Positions 7,649-15,929 are shown, counted from the stretch's first letter. The stretch is DNA of 40,208 nt from Gemmatimonadota bacterium (GCA_031127225.1 JARIEV010000015.1:1-40208); one strand, 5' to 3'. Made by a program: numbers and translations. Notes: generated by a model not told the origin, from the letters alone.

Positions 7649-8932
7649 ATGCTTGATCTGCCTCTCGCCCTGGACCTCCTCGTGTCGGCGCTCGTCGGAC
7701 TGGCGGTGGGCGTCGAGCGGGAATGGTCCGGACACACCACCGGCCCCGACGGACGCTTCGCCGGGGTCCGCACGTTCACGCTGCTCGGTGTGATCGGGGG
7801 CTTCGGCGGGTGGTTTCTCCGCGATGGGCAGCCGGTGCTCGCCGCCGTGATCCTCGCCGCCGCGACCCTCTTCCCGATCGCGGCCTACACCGCCGCGCTG
7901 CGTCGCCCGGGCACCACCACCGACGGCACCACCGAGGTGGCCGCCATCCTCGTGGCCGCCATGGGGGCCACATCGGGGCTGGGACACCGCTCGGAAGCCA
8001 GTGCGGCGGCCGCTGTGTGCGTGCTGTTACTGGCCGAAAAGTCCACGCTCCACACCGTGTTGCGGCGTGTCGCGGCGCATGAACTGCGCGCCGCGCTCCA
8101 GTTTGCGGTACTGGCCCTTGTGATCCTGCCGCTACTGCCAGCGGGCGCCTACGGCCCATACGGGTCATTCCAGCCGCGGCAGCTCTGGACGGTGGTCCTC
8201 CTCTTTTCCGGCCTCAACTTCGCCGGCTACATCGCACGACGCGTGATCGGCGAGACCCGTGGACTCGGCGTGACAGGGTTGCTCGGCGGGCTGGTCTCCT
8301 CGACGGCCGTCACGCTCACTTTCAGCCGACGCAGCCGCACCGACCCCGCCCTCGCCGTGCCCCTTGCCCTCGGCGTGGTCGCGGCCTGCACGGTGCTGCT
8401 GCCCCGCATTTTCGTCATCTCCGCCATGCTGCGGCCAGCAGTCGCGCGCGCCGCAGTCCCCATCCTGCTCCCACCCTTCGTGGCTGGACTGGCGCTCATC
8501 GGCGTCGGCATCTGGCGGGCCGGCACCGCGCGCGAGCACCCCTCGGTCGCTGCCGCCACCGTAGCCGACGCGGGGCAGAACCCGCTCGGCCTCGTCTCCT
8601 CGCTCCAGATGGCCGTCGCCTTTCAGGTGGTCCTCACGGCCATTGCGTGGGTCCAGTCCACGGTGGGCACCACCGGTGTGTTGGTATCCGCCACGCTGCT
8701 CGGCCTCACCGACGTGGACGCCCTCACCGTCTCGATGACGCGCTACGGGGCCGATCCCGGCCACGTCGCGATCGCGGCCACGGCGATCGGCATCGGCGTA
8801 CTGTCAAACACGGCCCTCAAGTGCACCATGGCGCTCGCGCTGGGGGCGCCGCAGTACCGTTCCCGCGTCGCGATCGGCCTGGGTGCCCTCGCCGCGGGGA
8901 GCATCGTGGGACTCTGGATCGGATGGGCATGA
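7649..8932 (+). CDS. MgtC/SapB- and DUF4010-domain membrane protein
   Basis: The product has 427 residues and is almost wholly hydrophobic, with about eleven to twelve predicted membrane helices. The N-terminal third carries the MgtC/SapB signature (LLVSALVGLAVGVEREW, GVRTFTLLGVIGG, TEVAAILVAAMGATSGLGHRSEA), and the rest matches the DUF4010 pattern (ALQFAVLALVILPLLP, RRVIGETRGLGVTGLLGGLVSSTAVTLTFSRRS). DUF4010 proteins have no established function; the MgtC domain is linked in other bacteria to magnesium limitation and ATP homeostasis. A GTG at 7646 precedes the ATG directly; the ATG at 7649 was taken. Its stop overlaps the next start in an ATGA junction, so it is coupled to the MlaE gene. 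Whether it takes part in lipid transport is unknown. Confidence 0.88.
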   Translation: MLDLPLALDLLVSALVGLAVGVEREWSGHTTGPDGRFAGVRTFTLLGVIGGFGGWFLRDGQPVLAAVILAAATLFPIAAYTAALRRPGTTTDGTTEVAAILVAAMGATSGLGHRSEASAAAAVCVLLLAEKSTLHTVLRRVAAHELRAALQFAVLALVILPLLPAGAYGPYGSFQPRQLWTVVLLFSGLNFAGYIARRVIGETRGLGVTGLLGGLVSSTAVTLTFSRRSRTDPALAVPLALGVVAACTVLLPRIFVISAMLRPAVARAAVPILLPPFVAGLALIGVGIWRAGTAREHPSVAAATVADAGQNPLGLVSSLQMAVAFQVVLTAIAWVQSTVGTTGVLVSATLLGLTDVDALTVSMTRYGADPGHVAIAATAIGIGVLSNTALKCTMALALGAPQYRSRVAIGLGALAAGSIVGLWIGWA

Positions 8933-9765
8933 CACCTCCCGCCACGGACCCCACCACACCTGCGGCCCACGGCGCCGGGCGGCGCGCCATCGCCGCCGTT
9001 GGGCGGGTCACGCGCTCGCTGTTCGAGCAGATCGGCGGCGGCGGGCGCTTCGTGATGGCCACCGTGCGGGCCGCCGGTGATACCGCCACGTGGATGCCCG
9101 AGTTTTCGCTGCACGCCCGTATCCTGGGGGTGGAATCACTCCCCATTGGCATCTTCATCGCACTCTTCACCGGCATCGTACTGGCCCTGCTGGCCAGCTA
9201 TTCCGTCGGCGACCTCGTCCCGCCGTACTTCGTCGGCACGCTCGTGCAGAAGACGATTACGCTCGAGCTGGCCCCGGTGCTCACAGGACTCGCGCTCGCC
9301 GGCCGCGTGGGTGCGAACATCGCGGCGGAACTCGGCACCATGCGCGTCACCGAACAGATCGATGCGCTTGAGACCCTCACCTTCGATCCGATGAGTCATC
9401 TCGTGGTGCCGAGGGTCCTCGCCTCCACCCTGATGTTTCCGATGGTCGTGGGCGTGGCTATGCTGGTCGGGCTGTTGTCGGGATGGGGCGCGTCGCTCGC
9501 GCTGCTCGACATCACCACGCCGCAGTTTCTCAAAGGGGTCCGCATTTTCTTCACCGACTTCGACGTGCGGTACGGCCTCGTGAAATCGGCGAGCTTCGGC
9601 GCCGCGGTATCCCTGATCGGCTGCCGCGCCGGCCTCAACACGCAAGGCGGGGCGCAAGGCGTGGGGCGCAGTGCAACGCGCGCCGTCGTGGTATCCGCCG
9701 TGATGATTCTCGTGCTCGATGCCTTCTGGGCACTCGTGTGGCTTACTGGCCGCACCATCCGCTAA
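8929..9765 (+). CDS. mlaE: MlaE-family ABC transporter permease
   Basis: The product has 278 residues, with a 20-30-residue extra N-terminus and five or six membrane helices. The family signature is clear: TITLELAPVLTGLALAGRVG followed by ANIAAELGTMRVTEQIDALETL (the coupling region), then PRVLASTLMFPM. MlaE is the inner-membrane permease of the Mla/MCE system, which moves phospholipids between inner and outer membranes together with an ATPase (MlaF) and an MCE protein (MlaD). The ATG at 8929 overlaps the previous stop by four bases (ATGA) and is preferred; another ATG at 8923 would add two residues. The MCE gene follows after 32 bases. No MlaF ATPase gene is in the cluster, which is unusual. 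Confidence 0.93.
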   Translation: MTPPATDPTTPAAHGAGRRAIAAVGRVTRSLFEQIGGGGRFVMATVRAAGDTATWMPEFSLHARILGVESLPIGIFIALFTGIVLALLASYSVGDLVPPYFVGTLVQKTITLELAPVLTGLALAGRVGANIAAELGTMRVTEQIDALETLTFDPMSHLVVPRVLASTLMFPMVVGVAMLVGLLSGWGASLALLDITTPQFLKGVRIFFTDFDVRYGLVKSASFGAAVSLIGCRAGLNTQGGAQGVGRSATRAVVVSAVMILVLDAFWALVWLTGRTIR

Positions 9766-9797
9766 CGCCGACGAGACCACACCATGTACACTTCGCC

Positions 9798-10811
9798 ATG
9801 ACCACGTCCCGACGCGTCAGCGATTTCGTGGTGGGGGCCACCGTCCTGGTGGTGACCATCGCGATGATCGGTACCGTGCTCTGGCTCAAGCAGGCCGATC
9901 TCAGCGGCAAGACCAAGCACCTCGTCGTCCGCACCCGCGATGTGGGCGGAGTGGCCCTCGGCAATCCGGTGGTCATCCGTGGCGTGCGCTCGGGGCAGAT
10001 CGAGTCGATCGCGCTGGGCGAACGCGGATGGGTGGTGCTCCGGTTTGGCATGGAGCGCGGCGTCGACCTCCCCGCCGATCCTGTCGTGCTCCTCACGGCA
10101 TCGAGTCTGTTCGGCGAATGGCAGGCCACGATTACCGACGCGACGGGCATCCCCGCCGACCGGGAACTCCGCGCGGCCATCGCGGAAGCGCGCACCACCG
10201 GCGATACGCTCGCCGGTGCCGTGCTCCCCGACATCGCGCAGCTCACCTCAGTCGCCGGCCGCATCGCCGGCGACGTGGCCAAGGTGGCTGACCGCGTGCA
10301 GGTGGCGTTCGACGATCAGGCCGCGCGTGAACTGCGCGAATCGATCCGCAACTTCGCCGCGCTGTCCGGTGAATTGGCGATCACAGTGCAGCAGCAGTCC
10401 AAGAATCTCGACCGCATCAGTGGCGATGTGCAGCGGGGACTCACCACGGTCAACGCGGCCGCCGCCAATCTGAATGCGTTCTCGAGCCGCATCGACTCGG
10501 CCACCAGCCGCGGCGAACTGCAGCAGATCGTGGCCAACTCACAGTCGGCGGCCCGGGAGCTGCTCGCGGCCACCTCGCGGCTGCGTGCCGTGGCCGAGGG
10601 GCTCGATCGCACCGAAGGACGACTGGCCAGCGCCACCGCGCGCGCCGACTCGGTGCTCGCCAAAGTGAACGGTGGCCGCGGTACGCTCGGGCTGCTGGTG
10701 AATGATCCCGCGCTGTATCAGCAGAGCGATTCATTACTGCGCGAACTGCGGGCGCTCGTAAACGACGTCCGCCGCAATCCCAAACGCTACATCAACGTGC
10801 GGATGTTCTAG
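9798..10811 (+). CDS. mlaD: MlaD-like MCE family lipid-transport protein
   Basis: The product has 337 residues. One membrane helix (about residues 10-30) is followed by an MCE domain (about 41-115) containing VRTRDVGGVALGNPVVIRG and VRSGQIESIAL, the usual start of the MCE fold. A long helical region follows (about 140-300), rich in alanine, serine and glutamine (VQQQSKNLDRISGDVQ, LNAFSSRIDSATSR), which fits the coiled coil or needle seen in longer MCE proteins. The end, GTLGLLVNDPALYQQSD, is also typical of this family. It should be an inner-membrane-anchored periplasmic hexamer carrying lipid for the MlaE permease just upstream. A good Shine-Dalgarno sequence is not visible. The gene ends six bases before the convergent stress-protein gene. 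Confidence 0.93.
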   Translation: MTTSRRVSDFVVGATVLVVTIAMIGTVLWLKQADLSGKTKHLVVRTRDVGGVALGNPVVIRGVRSGQIESIALGERGWVVLRFGMERGVDLPADPVVLLTASSLFGEWQATITDATGIPADRELRAAIAEARTTGDTLAGAVLPDIAQLTSVAGRIAGDVAKVADRVQVAFDDQAARELRESIRNFAALSGELAITVQQQSKNLDRISGDVQRGLTTVNAAAANLNAFSSRIDSATSRGELQQIVANSQSAARELLAATSRLRAVAEGLDRTEGRLASATARADSVLAKVNGGRGTLGLLVNDPALYQQSDSLLRELRALVNDVRRNPKRYINVRMF

Positions 10812-10817
10812 AAGTCG

Positions 10818-11771
10818 TCACCGGTAGCGTGTGTGCACGGTGCCGGCGTCGTACGCCGCCGGCACCGCGAGCACACCACGCCGCGATGCACGCAGCACGC
10901 GCGTGGCCACGGAGCCCACCACGAGGCGTTCCAGAAAGCCATGGCGCTGCGTGCCCACGGCAATCAATTCCGCCTGCGACTGCTGCATGTACGAGAGCAG
11001 CGACGACGCCGGGTCACCGCGCACCGTCACCGTTTCCACCAGCATTGTGTCGGGCGCGTCGAGCTGCGCGCGCACCTGATCGAACAGCGACGGCAGCGTG
11101 CGGCCGTAATCGGCGTCCCACAGCTGCCAGTCGGTGGACGGATGTTCGAAGCGTGGGCGGACATGCACGAGAGTGAGCCGTCCCTCCGGGGCAATCAACC
11201 GCGCGGCGAGCCGGGCAGCCTGCACGCTCGCCGCACTGAAATCCATCCCCACCACGGCGTGCTGCGGCACGGCGGGAAAGCCCAGCCCCACCGCCAGCAC
11301 CGGAACCGGCGATTCGCGCAACGTGGCCAGCGTGGTCTCGGTACCGAACAGACGATCCAGCGGATTGTGTCGCCCGATCCCCATGACGATCATCGACGCA
11401 TGACGCCGACCCGCTTCCGCCGCCAGTGTCCGCGCCGGCGAACCTAGAACTACCTGCACCGGCCACGACCGGTCGCCGGCCGCTGCGACTGAAATCGCCC
11501 GTTGCACATCGTCCACCATCGCCACACGACGGGCTTCATCGAGACCGGCCGGCACCGGCAATACGTCCATACCGGCGGCGACACCGGGGGTGGGTTCGCA
11601 CACACCCAGCACCTGCAGCGGACCGCCGAATGCCGCCGCCGCGAGACGTCCGGCGTTGCACAGCGCCTCGCTGGCGGTGGGCGCACTGTCGCAGGCCAGC
11701 AAAACCGGCCCGCCAGTGACCTCGGGCACAACGTCCGGAGGCGACCCAGCGTCGGGTGCAGATACTGTCAT
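10818..11771 (-). CDS. Tandem universal stress protein (two UspA domains)
   Basis: The product has 317 residues, twice a single Usp domain. The first domain (about 22-160) begins GPVLLACDSAPTASEAL and ends with MGIGRHNPLDRLFGTETT and SPVPVLAV; the second (about 165-310) begins HAVVGMDFSAASVQAARLAA and ends VGTQRHGFLERLVVGSVATRVLR. The glycine loops that bind ATP in UspA proteins (G-x2-G-x9-G-S/T) are recognisable but altered in both halves (GIGRHNP, GTQRHGF), so nucleotide binding is uncertain. Usp proteins act in the cytoplasm under starvation and other stress. The ATG at 11771 was chosen because a GAGGA lies about ten bases upstream; a TTG at 11792 would give seven more residues. The 195-base upstream gap holds competing hairpins. 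Confidence 0.92.
   Translation of the reverse strand: MTVSAPDAGSPPDVVPEVTGGPVLLACDSAPTASEALCNAGRLAAAAFGGPLQVLGVCEPTPGVAAGMDVLPVPAGLDEARRVAMVDDVQRAISVAAAGDRSWPVQVVLGSPARTLAAEAGRRHASMIVMGIGRHNPLDRLFGTETTLATLRESPVPVLAVGLGFPAVPQHAVVGMDFSAASVQAARLAARLIAPEGRLTLVHVRPRFEHPSTDWQLWDADYGRTLPSLFDQVRAQLDAPDTMLVETVTVRGDPASSLLSYMQQSQAELIAVGTQRHGFLERLVVGSVATRVLRASRRGVLAVPAAYDAGTVHTRYR
10838..10867. terminator. Perfect inverted repeat inside the usp 3' end, candidate terminator for mlaE-mlaD
   Basis: CGGTGCCGGC (10838-10847) and GCCGGCACCG (10858-10867) form ten perfect pairs around a ten-base loop. It begins 27 bases past the mlaD stop, within the last codons of the convergent usp gene. The two stop codons are separated by only six bases, so a terminator has to lie inside coding sequence. 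No T-tract follows. Confidence 0.4.
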
Positions 11772-11828
11772 GACCGAAAAATCCTCGAACAACAGGCGCA
11801 GTAGGCGGATGATGCCGTCGACACGTAC

Positions 11829-11922
11829 GCCCCAACTCCCTCAGGAGTTGGTCCCGCGCATGAACCGACACGGGAAGAATGGTGGCTATTTTTTCGGCCG
11901 CGCTCTATCGGGGAGTTGGGGC
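11829..11922 (-). promoter_or_regulatory. usp leader with two mutually exclusive hairpins
   Basis: The segment 11829-11840 is perfectly complementary over twelve bases to 11911-11922, about 70 bases away. The same segment also pairs over eight bases with the adjacent 11844-11851 (CCAACTCC, loop of four, GGAGTTGG), giving a compact hairpin. The two pairings cannot form together. On the minus strand this lies in the 195-base region between the cardiolipin-synthase stop and the usp start, so it would be in the usp 5' leader or the cls 3' end. A run of six A or T bases (minus-strand AAAAAA) lies between the arms. The arrangement resembles a switchable leader; it is only an inference that it regulates usp. 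Confidence 0.45.
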
Positions 11923-11966
11923 CACCCTGTCGGGGAATCCCGCACAGCACACGCCGGTACCCGTAC

Positions 11967-13334
11967 TTAGAGCGCCCAGCGCATCCCACGGGCCAGCGCA
12001 TCGAAGAGCCGGTGCGGCATGGTGCGTTCACGCCACGCGGCGGCAGTGATCTCACGGCTGGTGGTGAGATCCTGTTGGAAGGTGTCTTCCACGGCCGTCC
12101 CGCACGCGGCGTCGAGCACCAGCACGTTGCACTCGGCGTTCAACCAGAACGACCGGAAATCGAGATTCGACGATCCGATCAGCGACGCATGTCCGTCCAC
12201 CACCATCGTCTTAGCGTGCAGGGTGGCACGTTCGTATTCGAACACGCGCACACCAGCCGCCAGCAGCGTGGCGTACGCGCCGTGCGCCGCGTGCCGCACG
12301 ATCGGCACGTCCGTGCGTGCGCTGGGCAGCAGCAGCCGCACATCGACGCCACGGCGTGCCGCCGCGGTGAGCAGCGACAGCGCGCGCGTGGGTGGGGCAA
12401 AGTACGGCGTGGTAATCCACAACCGCTCGCGCGCGCCGCCCAGCAGCGCGGCAATGACGCCAAGCATCTCGCGCTGGCCACGACCGGGGCGTGGGTCGAG
12501 CACGAGCACAGCACGATCCTCGGGGGCGGCCGTCTCGATGACGCGCCGCACCAGGCGGCCACGGCGCCGGTCGCGCCGCCGCCCCAGCTGTCGCTGCACC
12601 GCCTGCGGCAGTGCAAACGGGAGCGCCGGAGCCCGCACGCGCAGCTGCAGCGACGGCATCGTGTCCAACTCGCCCCAGCTCACATACTCCAGCCCGGGGA
12701 GCGCCGGTCCGCGGGCGCGATCCCACCCTTCGGCAAACACAGCCGCCAGTTCACGCGCCACCGACCCTTCCACCTGCACGAACGTGTCGCGCCACGCGCC
12801 CTCGTGATGCAGGATCGACGACCCGTACTCCGTGCCGACGTTCATGCCCCCGGTAAAGGCGAGCGCGCGATCACACAGCAGCAGTTTGCGGTGATCCCGT
12901 CGCAGCATCTCGAGCGGATGCTGCCACACGCGGTGAAAGAGCCGCACGGTCACGCCGTGATCGGTCAGCCCCCGCCAGAAGTCGTCGTCGGTCCCGATCG
13001 AACCCACCGCGTCGGCCAGCACGCACACGCGCACACCGCGGGCGGCGGCGCGCACGAGCGCCTGCTGCACCGAAGTGCCCAACGTGTCGTCGCGCAGGAT
13101 GTAGGTCTCCAGCAGCACCTCCTCGCGCGCCGCATCGATGGCCTGCATCATGACCCGGAACGCTTCGGCCCCGTCAACCAGCAGCACCACGGGTGGACAG
13201 CGGTGTAACGGGCCGCCGTCGATGTGCTGCACGAGCTCCCGGAAGGCCGGATCGCGCACGCCCCCCGCCAGATGCCGTGCGGCACCCCACGCCCGGTATG
13301 TGCGCACCTCGCGCGGCGGAAGCGGATCAGTCAT
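11967..13334 (-). CDS. Phospholipase D-family cardiolipin synthase (ClsB-like)
   Basis: The product has 455 residues. Both HKD motifs of the phospholipase D superfamily are complete: HRKLLLCD within RDHRKLLLCDRALAFTGGMN in the first half, and HAKTMVVD within LHAKTMVVDGHASLIGSSN in the second. This order and spacing, with YILRDD and WITTPYFAP, match bacterial cardiolipin synthases, which join two phosphatidylglycerols or PG with another phospholipid. There is no N-terminal membrane-helix pair, as in ClsB/ClsC rather than ClsA. The region between the motifs has an arginine-rich stretch (GRRRDRRRGR). The ATG at 13334 is only eight bases from the ATG of the divergent small membrane protein, leaving no room for ordinary promoters. 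A broader phospholipase D activity cannot be excluded. Confidence 0.9.
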   Translation of the reverse strand: MTDPLPPREVRTYRAWGAARHLAGGVRDPAFRELVQHIDGGPLHRCPPVVLLVDGAEAFRVMMQAIDAAREEVLLETYILRDDTLGTSVQQALVRAAARGVRVCVLADAVGSIGTDDDFWRGLTDHGVTVRLFHRVWQHPLEMLRRDHRKLLLCDRALAFTGGMNVGTEYGSSILHHEGAWRDTFVQVEGSVARELAAVFAEGWDRARGPALPGLEYVSWGELDTMPSLQLRVRAPALPFALPQAVQRQLGRRRDRRRGRLVRRVIETAAPEDRAVLVLDPRPGRGQREMLGVIAALLGGARERLWITTPYFAPPTRALSLLTAAARRGVDVRLLLPSARTDVPIVRHAAHGAYATLLAAGVRVFEYERATLHAKTMVVDGHASLIGSSNLDFRSFWLNAECNVLVLDAACGTAVEDTFQQDLTTSREITAAAWRERTMPHRLFDALARGMRWAL

Positions 13335-13342
13335 GTTGCAGC

Positions 13343-13714
13343 ATGACGCTGCTCCTTCGACTTCTGGTCAATGCGGTCGCCCTCTGGTGCGCGGCCCGTT
13401 TCATCGATGGCATCGACTATACCGGCAACTGGCAAGGCCTGCTCGGGCTCGCGCTGGTGTTCGGTGTCGTGAACACGCTGGTGCGCCCGATTCTGTCGTT
13501 CTTTTCGTTTCCGATCCAGATCCTGACGCTGGGACTCTTCACGCTCGTGCTGAACGCGGGCATGCTGCTGCTCACCAGCGCCCTCGCCGCCCGCTTCGAC
13601 ATCGCGTTTCACATCGGCAGCTTCGGCGCCGCCGTGCTCGGTGCCCTGCTGGTGAGCGTGCTCAGCACCGTGCTCAGCTGGATCGTGATCCCCCGCCCGC
13701 GCGACGACGACTGA
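13343..13714 (+). CDS. Small four-helix membrane protein, phage holin family IV-like
   Basis: The product has 123 residues and four predicted membrane helices. LLVNAVALWCAARFIDGI, then LALVFGVVNTLVRPILSFFSFPIQILTLGLFTLVLNAGMLLL in pieces, and VLGALLVSVLSTVLSWIV match the widespread family annotated as mycobacterial four-helix phage holin (PF04020). Despite the name these are chromosomal proteins of unknown function; no phage genes are nearby. The protein ends in a charged tail (PRPRDDD). The ATG at 13343 was chosen because the protein family begins directly with the first helix; the frame is open upstream but runs antisense through the cardiolipin-synthase gene. The tight divergent pairing with that gene suggests a membrane-related role, which is inference. 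Confidence 0.88.
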   Translation: MTLLLRLLVNAVALWCAARFIDGIDYTGNWQGLLGLALVFGVVNTLVRPILSFFSFPIQILTLGLFTLVLNAGMLLLTSALAARFDIAFHIGSFGAAVLGALLVSVLSTVLSWIVIPRPRDDD

Positions 13715-13744
13715 GCGGCGGCGCGCGTCCGGACACACACGCCG

Positions 13745-14794
13745 TCACGCGGCCGCTGTCTCCGGAAGCTGGGCCAACAGGCGTTGTAGCACCAGTTCGA
13801 GTTGCTCGCGCAGCCGCTCCGGCGCCACGATCACGGCGTCGGGACCGTACTGGAGCACGTGGCGGACGGCCCACGCCTCATCGGCCAGCGGGTAGCGCAC
13901 CACGATCGACCCATCGGGGTGCAGCGCCCCGGACTCCCGTTCAGCAATCCAGCGCGCCACCGTGGCGCTGTACCGCACCTCGAGATACTCGGGGGCGGGC
14001 GCGTCCTGCACGAACACATGCCCTTGCTGCAGCACGGCGTCCACGGAAAAATCAGGCGGACGCGTGAACGGCTGGTCGGTGGCCACGGCATCGGTCACGC
14101 GATCGAGACGGAAGACGCGCAACTGGACGGCGCGCTCGCAGTGCGCCACGAGATAGATGTTCGCATCGGCGCGCACCATCGCATACGGATGCACCCGCCG
14201 GATGGACGGGTGCGCGTCGTCGGGCCGCTGATACGTGAGCTCCACCACGCGATGTGTTTCCACGGCGCGCTGGAGCACCACGACCGCCGTCCATTCGTCC
14301 TCACGCGCGGCCTCGACCGCGACCCCATGCGCAGCCACCGCGCTGGCCTCATCCGCCGTCGCATCGACAGTCCCGCGCGCGGACCGCGCGCCCGCGGCTT
14401 TGCGCCGATCGACCACCGTGTCCACCGGGCGTGCCGCGGTGTCGCGCAGTCGCTCCCGTACGCCGCGCACCAGATGCCGCTCGTCGACGGGGAGCTCCTG
14501 CTGCAGGATCCCGAGCCCGAGTTCGAGCGCCGCGAGCTCCGGTCGGGTGAGCCGCATGGGCCGCTTGAAGTGCGCTGAGCGCATGGACACGCGCTGATCA
14601 CCCACGAACAGCTGAATGGCGTCCACGAAACCGGCCGGCGTATCGTCCCGGTCCAGGCAGGCGAAATCGTTCGCGAGGGTCTTGGCGTCGGTGCCCACGC
14701 GGGCCGCCAATTGGTCCAGCGTCAGGCTCGGCTCGTCGGCCATGAGCGGAAACGCCAGCAGCAGACGCTGCAGACGGTCGTCGGCACTGGTCAT
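13745..14794 (-). CDS. WYL-domain transcriptional regulator, PafC-like
   Basis: The product has 349 residues. Residues 1-60 form a helix-turn-helix-like region (LTLDQLAARVGTDAKTLANDFACL). The middle (about 180-260) is the WYL domain, in which the name motif is ANIYLVAHCE followed by LRVFRLDRV, and the C-terminal part (about 265-345) is the WCX extension, ending in VIVAPERLREQLELVLQRLL. WYL domains bind nucleic acid or other ligands; PafB and PafC form a pair that activates DNA-damage genes in mycobacteria. The ATG at 14794 overlaps the stop of the preceding WYL gene in an ATGA junction, so the two are translationally coupled and probably form a heterodimer. No proteasome or pup genes are visible nearby, so the target genes are unknown. 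Confidence 0.88.
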   Translation of the reverse strand: MTSADDRLQRLLLAFPLMADEPSLTLDQLAARVGTDAKTLANDFACLDRDDTPAGFVDAIQLFVGDQRVSMRSAHFKRPMRLTRPELAALELGLGILQQELPVDERHLVRGVRERLRDTAARPVDTVVDRRKAAGARSARGTVDATADEASAVAAHGVAVEAAREDEWTAVVVLQRAVETHRVVELTYQRPDDAHPSIRRVHPYAMVRADANIYLVAHCERAVQLRVFRLDRVTDAVATDQPFTRPPDFSVDAVLQQGHVFVQDAPAPEYLEVRYSATVARWIAERESGALHPDGSIVVRYPLADEAWAVRHVLQYGPDAVIVAPERLREQLELVLQRLLAQLPETAAA

Positions 14795-15897
14795 GCCACC
14801 TCCTGACGCATCGGCGGCGGCACCGACGCGACACGATGCGCCGTCAGCGTGGCCTGCACGAGAGTACGCCACTGCTCGCACCACTCCACCGGTGCGACAA
14901 CGGTGGCGTCGCCGCCGAAGGTGAGCAACCAGCGCAGAAATGGATCGCGGCGGCGCACGCTGAAGAGGCGCTGTCCCGGGTCGGGGGCGGGCTGGCCCAG
15001 CTCCATCCCCTGCAGCACCTGCCCCGACGTCCCCTGAAACGCGACGACCACCGACACCGCGTCCTCGTCGCCCAGCTCCCACGAGTGCCGCGAGGCCGCA
15101 TGACGCTCGAGGTCGAAGTCGTCCGGAATCGCATACTCGGGCTGTTTGCGCGTGTTTTCGTAGCGGGCACGGGACACACGGCTCAGACGGAACTGCCGCA
15201 GCCGGTGCCGCACCGGATCATGCGCCACCAGATACCAATGCCCCGTGAGAAACACGAGGCCGTACGGCTCCACGGTGCGCTCACCCGGTGCGTCGGCGCT
15301 CATGCCGGCGTACGTGAACGTGACGCGCTTGCGCAGCGTGAGCGCATCGCGCAGCACGTCGAACGTACTGGCGTGCACCTTCACCGCCGCAACCAATGGC
15401 TCGCCGATCGGCAGCAGCCCCACATCCTGCTCCAGCTTGCGGATGGCACTCATCGCATCGTGGTCGAGCGTTGCGTTGCCCAGCGCGCGCACTCGCGCCG
15501 CGGCGCGCCGAAGGGTGAGGCATTCGTCCGGCGTGATCGCGAGCACGGGGAGCAACTGATAGCCGATCCCCGCGGGACGTGGGATCGTGCGTAATTCGAC
15601 TTCCGGCACCAGCCGCGATTCGCACAGCGCCAGCAGCGGCATGTAGAACGCGTCGTGCCGCAGCCGGTAGCGCGACTCACCGCCATCGCTGTCCTGCACC
15701 GTTTCGATGGGCACCCCGAAGGCGCGGAGTTCGTCCTTGTCGCGCTCGAAGGTGCGCCCCACACTTTTCTCATCGACCGCGCCACCGGCATACCCGGGTA
15801 CGTCCTGCCGCAATTCGGCGAACGTCGCGGCAGTGCGCCGGCGGAGGAGCGCCGCGAGGAGATCGAGCCAGCGGGTCAGTTTGTCGGCGGCAGCCAT
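14791..15897 (-). CDS. WYL-domain transcriptional regulator, PafB-like
   Basis: The product has 368 residues. The N-terminus (DKLTRWLDLLAALLRRRTAATFAELRQDVPGY, seen in parts) followed by SVGRTFERDKDELRAFGVPIE is the winged helix typical of PafB-type regulators. The WYL domain contains an exact GHWYLVAHD with LRQFRLSRV after it (about residues 215-245), and the WCX part ends VVAPVEWCEQWR. The ATG at 15897 starts the domain naturally; the open frame continues upstream to 16074 through a hairpin and the end of the carrier gene and is rejected. It overlaps the second WYL gene by four bases. The pair follows the paralogue order usual for PafB-PafC. Confidence 0.9.
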   Translation of the reverse strand: MAAADKLTRWLDLLAALLRRRTAATFAELRQDVPGYAGGAVDEKSVGRTFERDKDELRAFGVPIETVQDSDGGESRYRLRHDAFYMPLLALCESRLVPEVELRTIPRPAGIGYQLLPVLAITPDECLTLRRAAARVRALGNATLDHDAMSAIRKLEQDVGLLPIGEPLVAAVKVHASTFDVLRDALTLRKRVTFTYAGMSADAPGERTVEPYGLVFLTGHWYLVAHDPVRHRLRQFRLSRVSRARYENTRKQPEYAIPDDFDLERHAASRHSWELGDEDAVSVVVAFQGTSGQVLQGMELGQPAPDPGQRLFSVRRRDPFLRWLLTFGGDATVVAPVEWCEQWRTLVQATLTAHRVASVPPPMRQEVA

Positions 15898-15929
15898 TGC
15901 AATGCACGGCAAAGGGTCACGAAACACGA

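Noticed and set aside
9784-9801. Five-codon mini frame overlapping the mlaD start
   Set aside because: No ribosome binding site and too short to support; likely chance.
13343-13714. Evidence of a prophage because of a holin-family protein
   Set aside because: This holin-named family is mostly chromosomal and no endolysin, capsid, integrase or attachment site is present.
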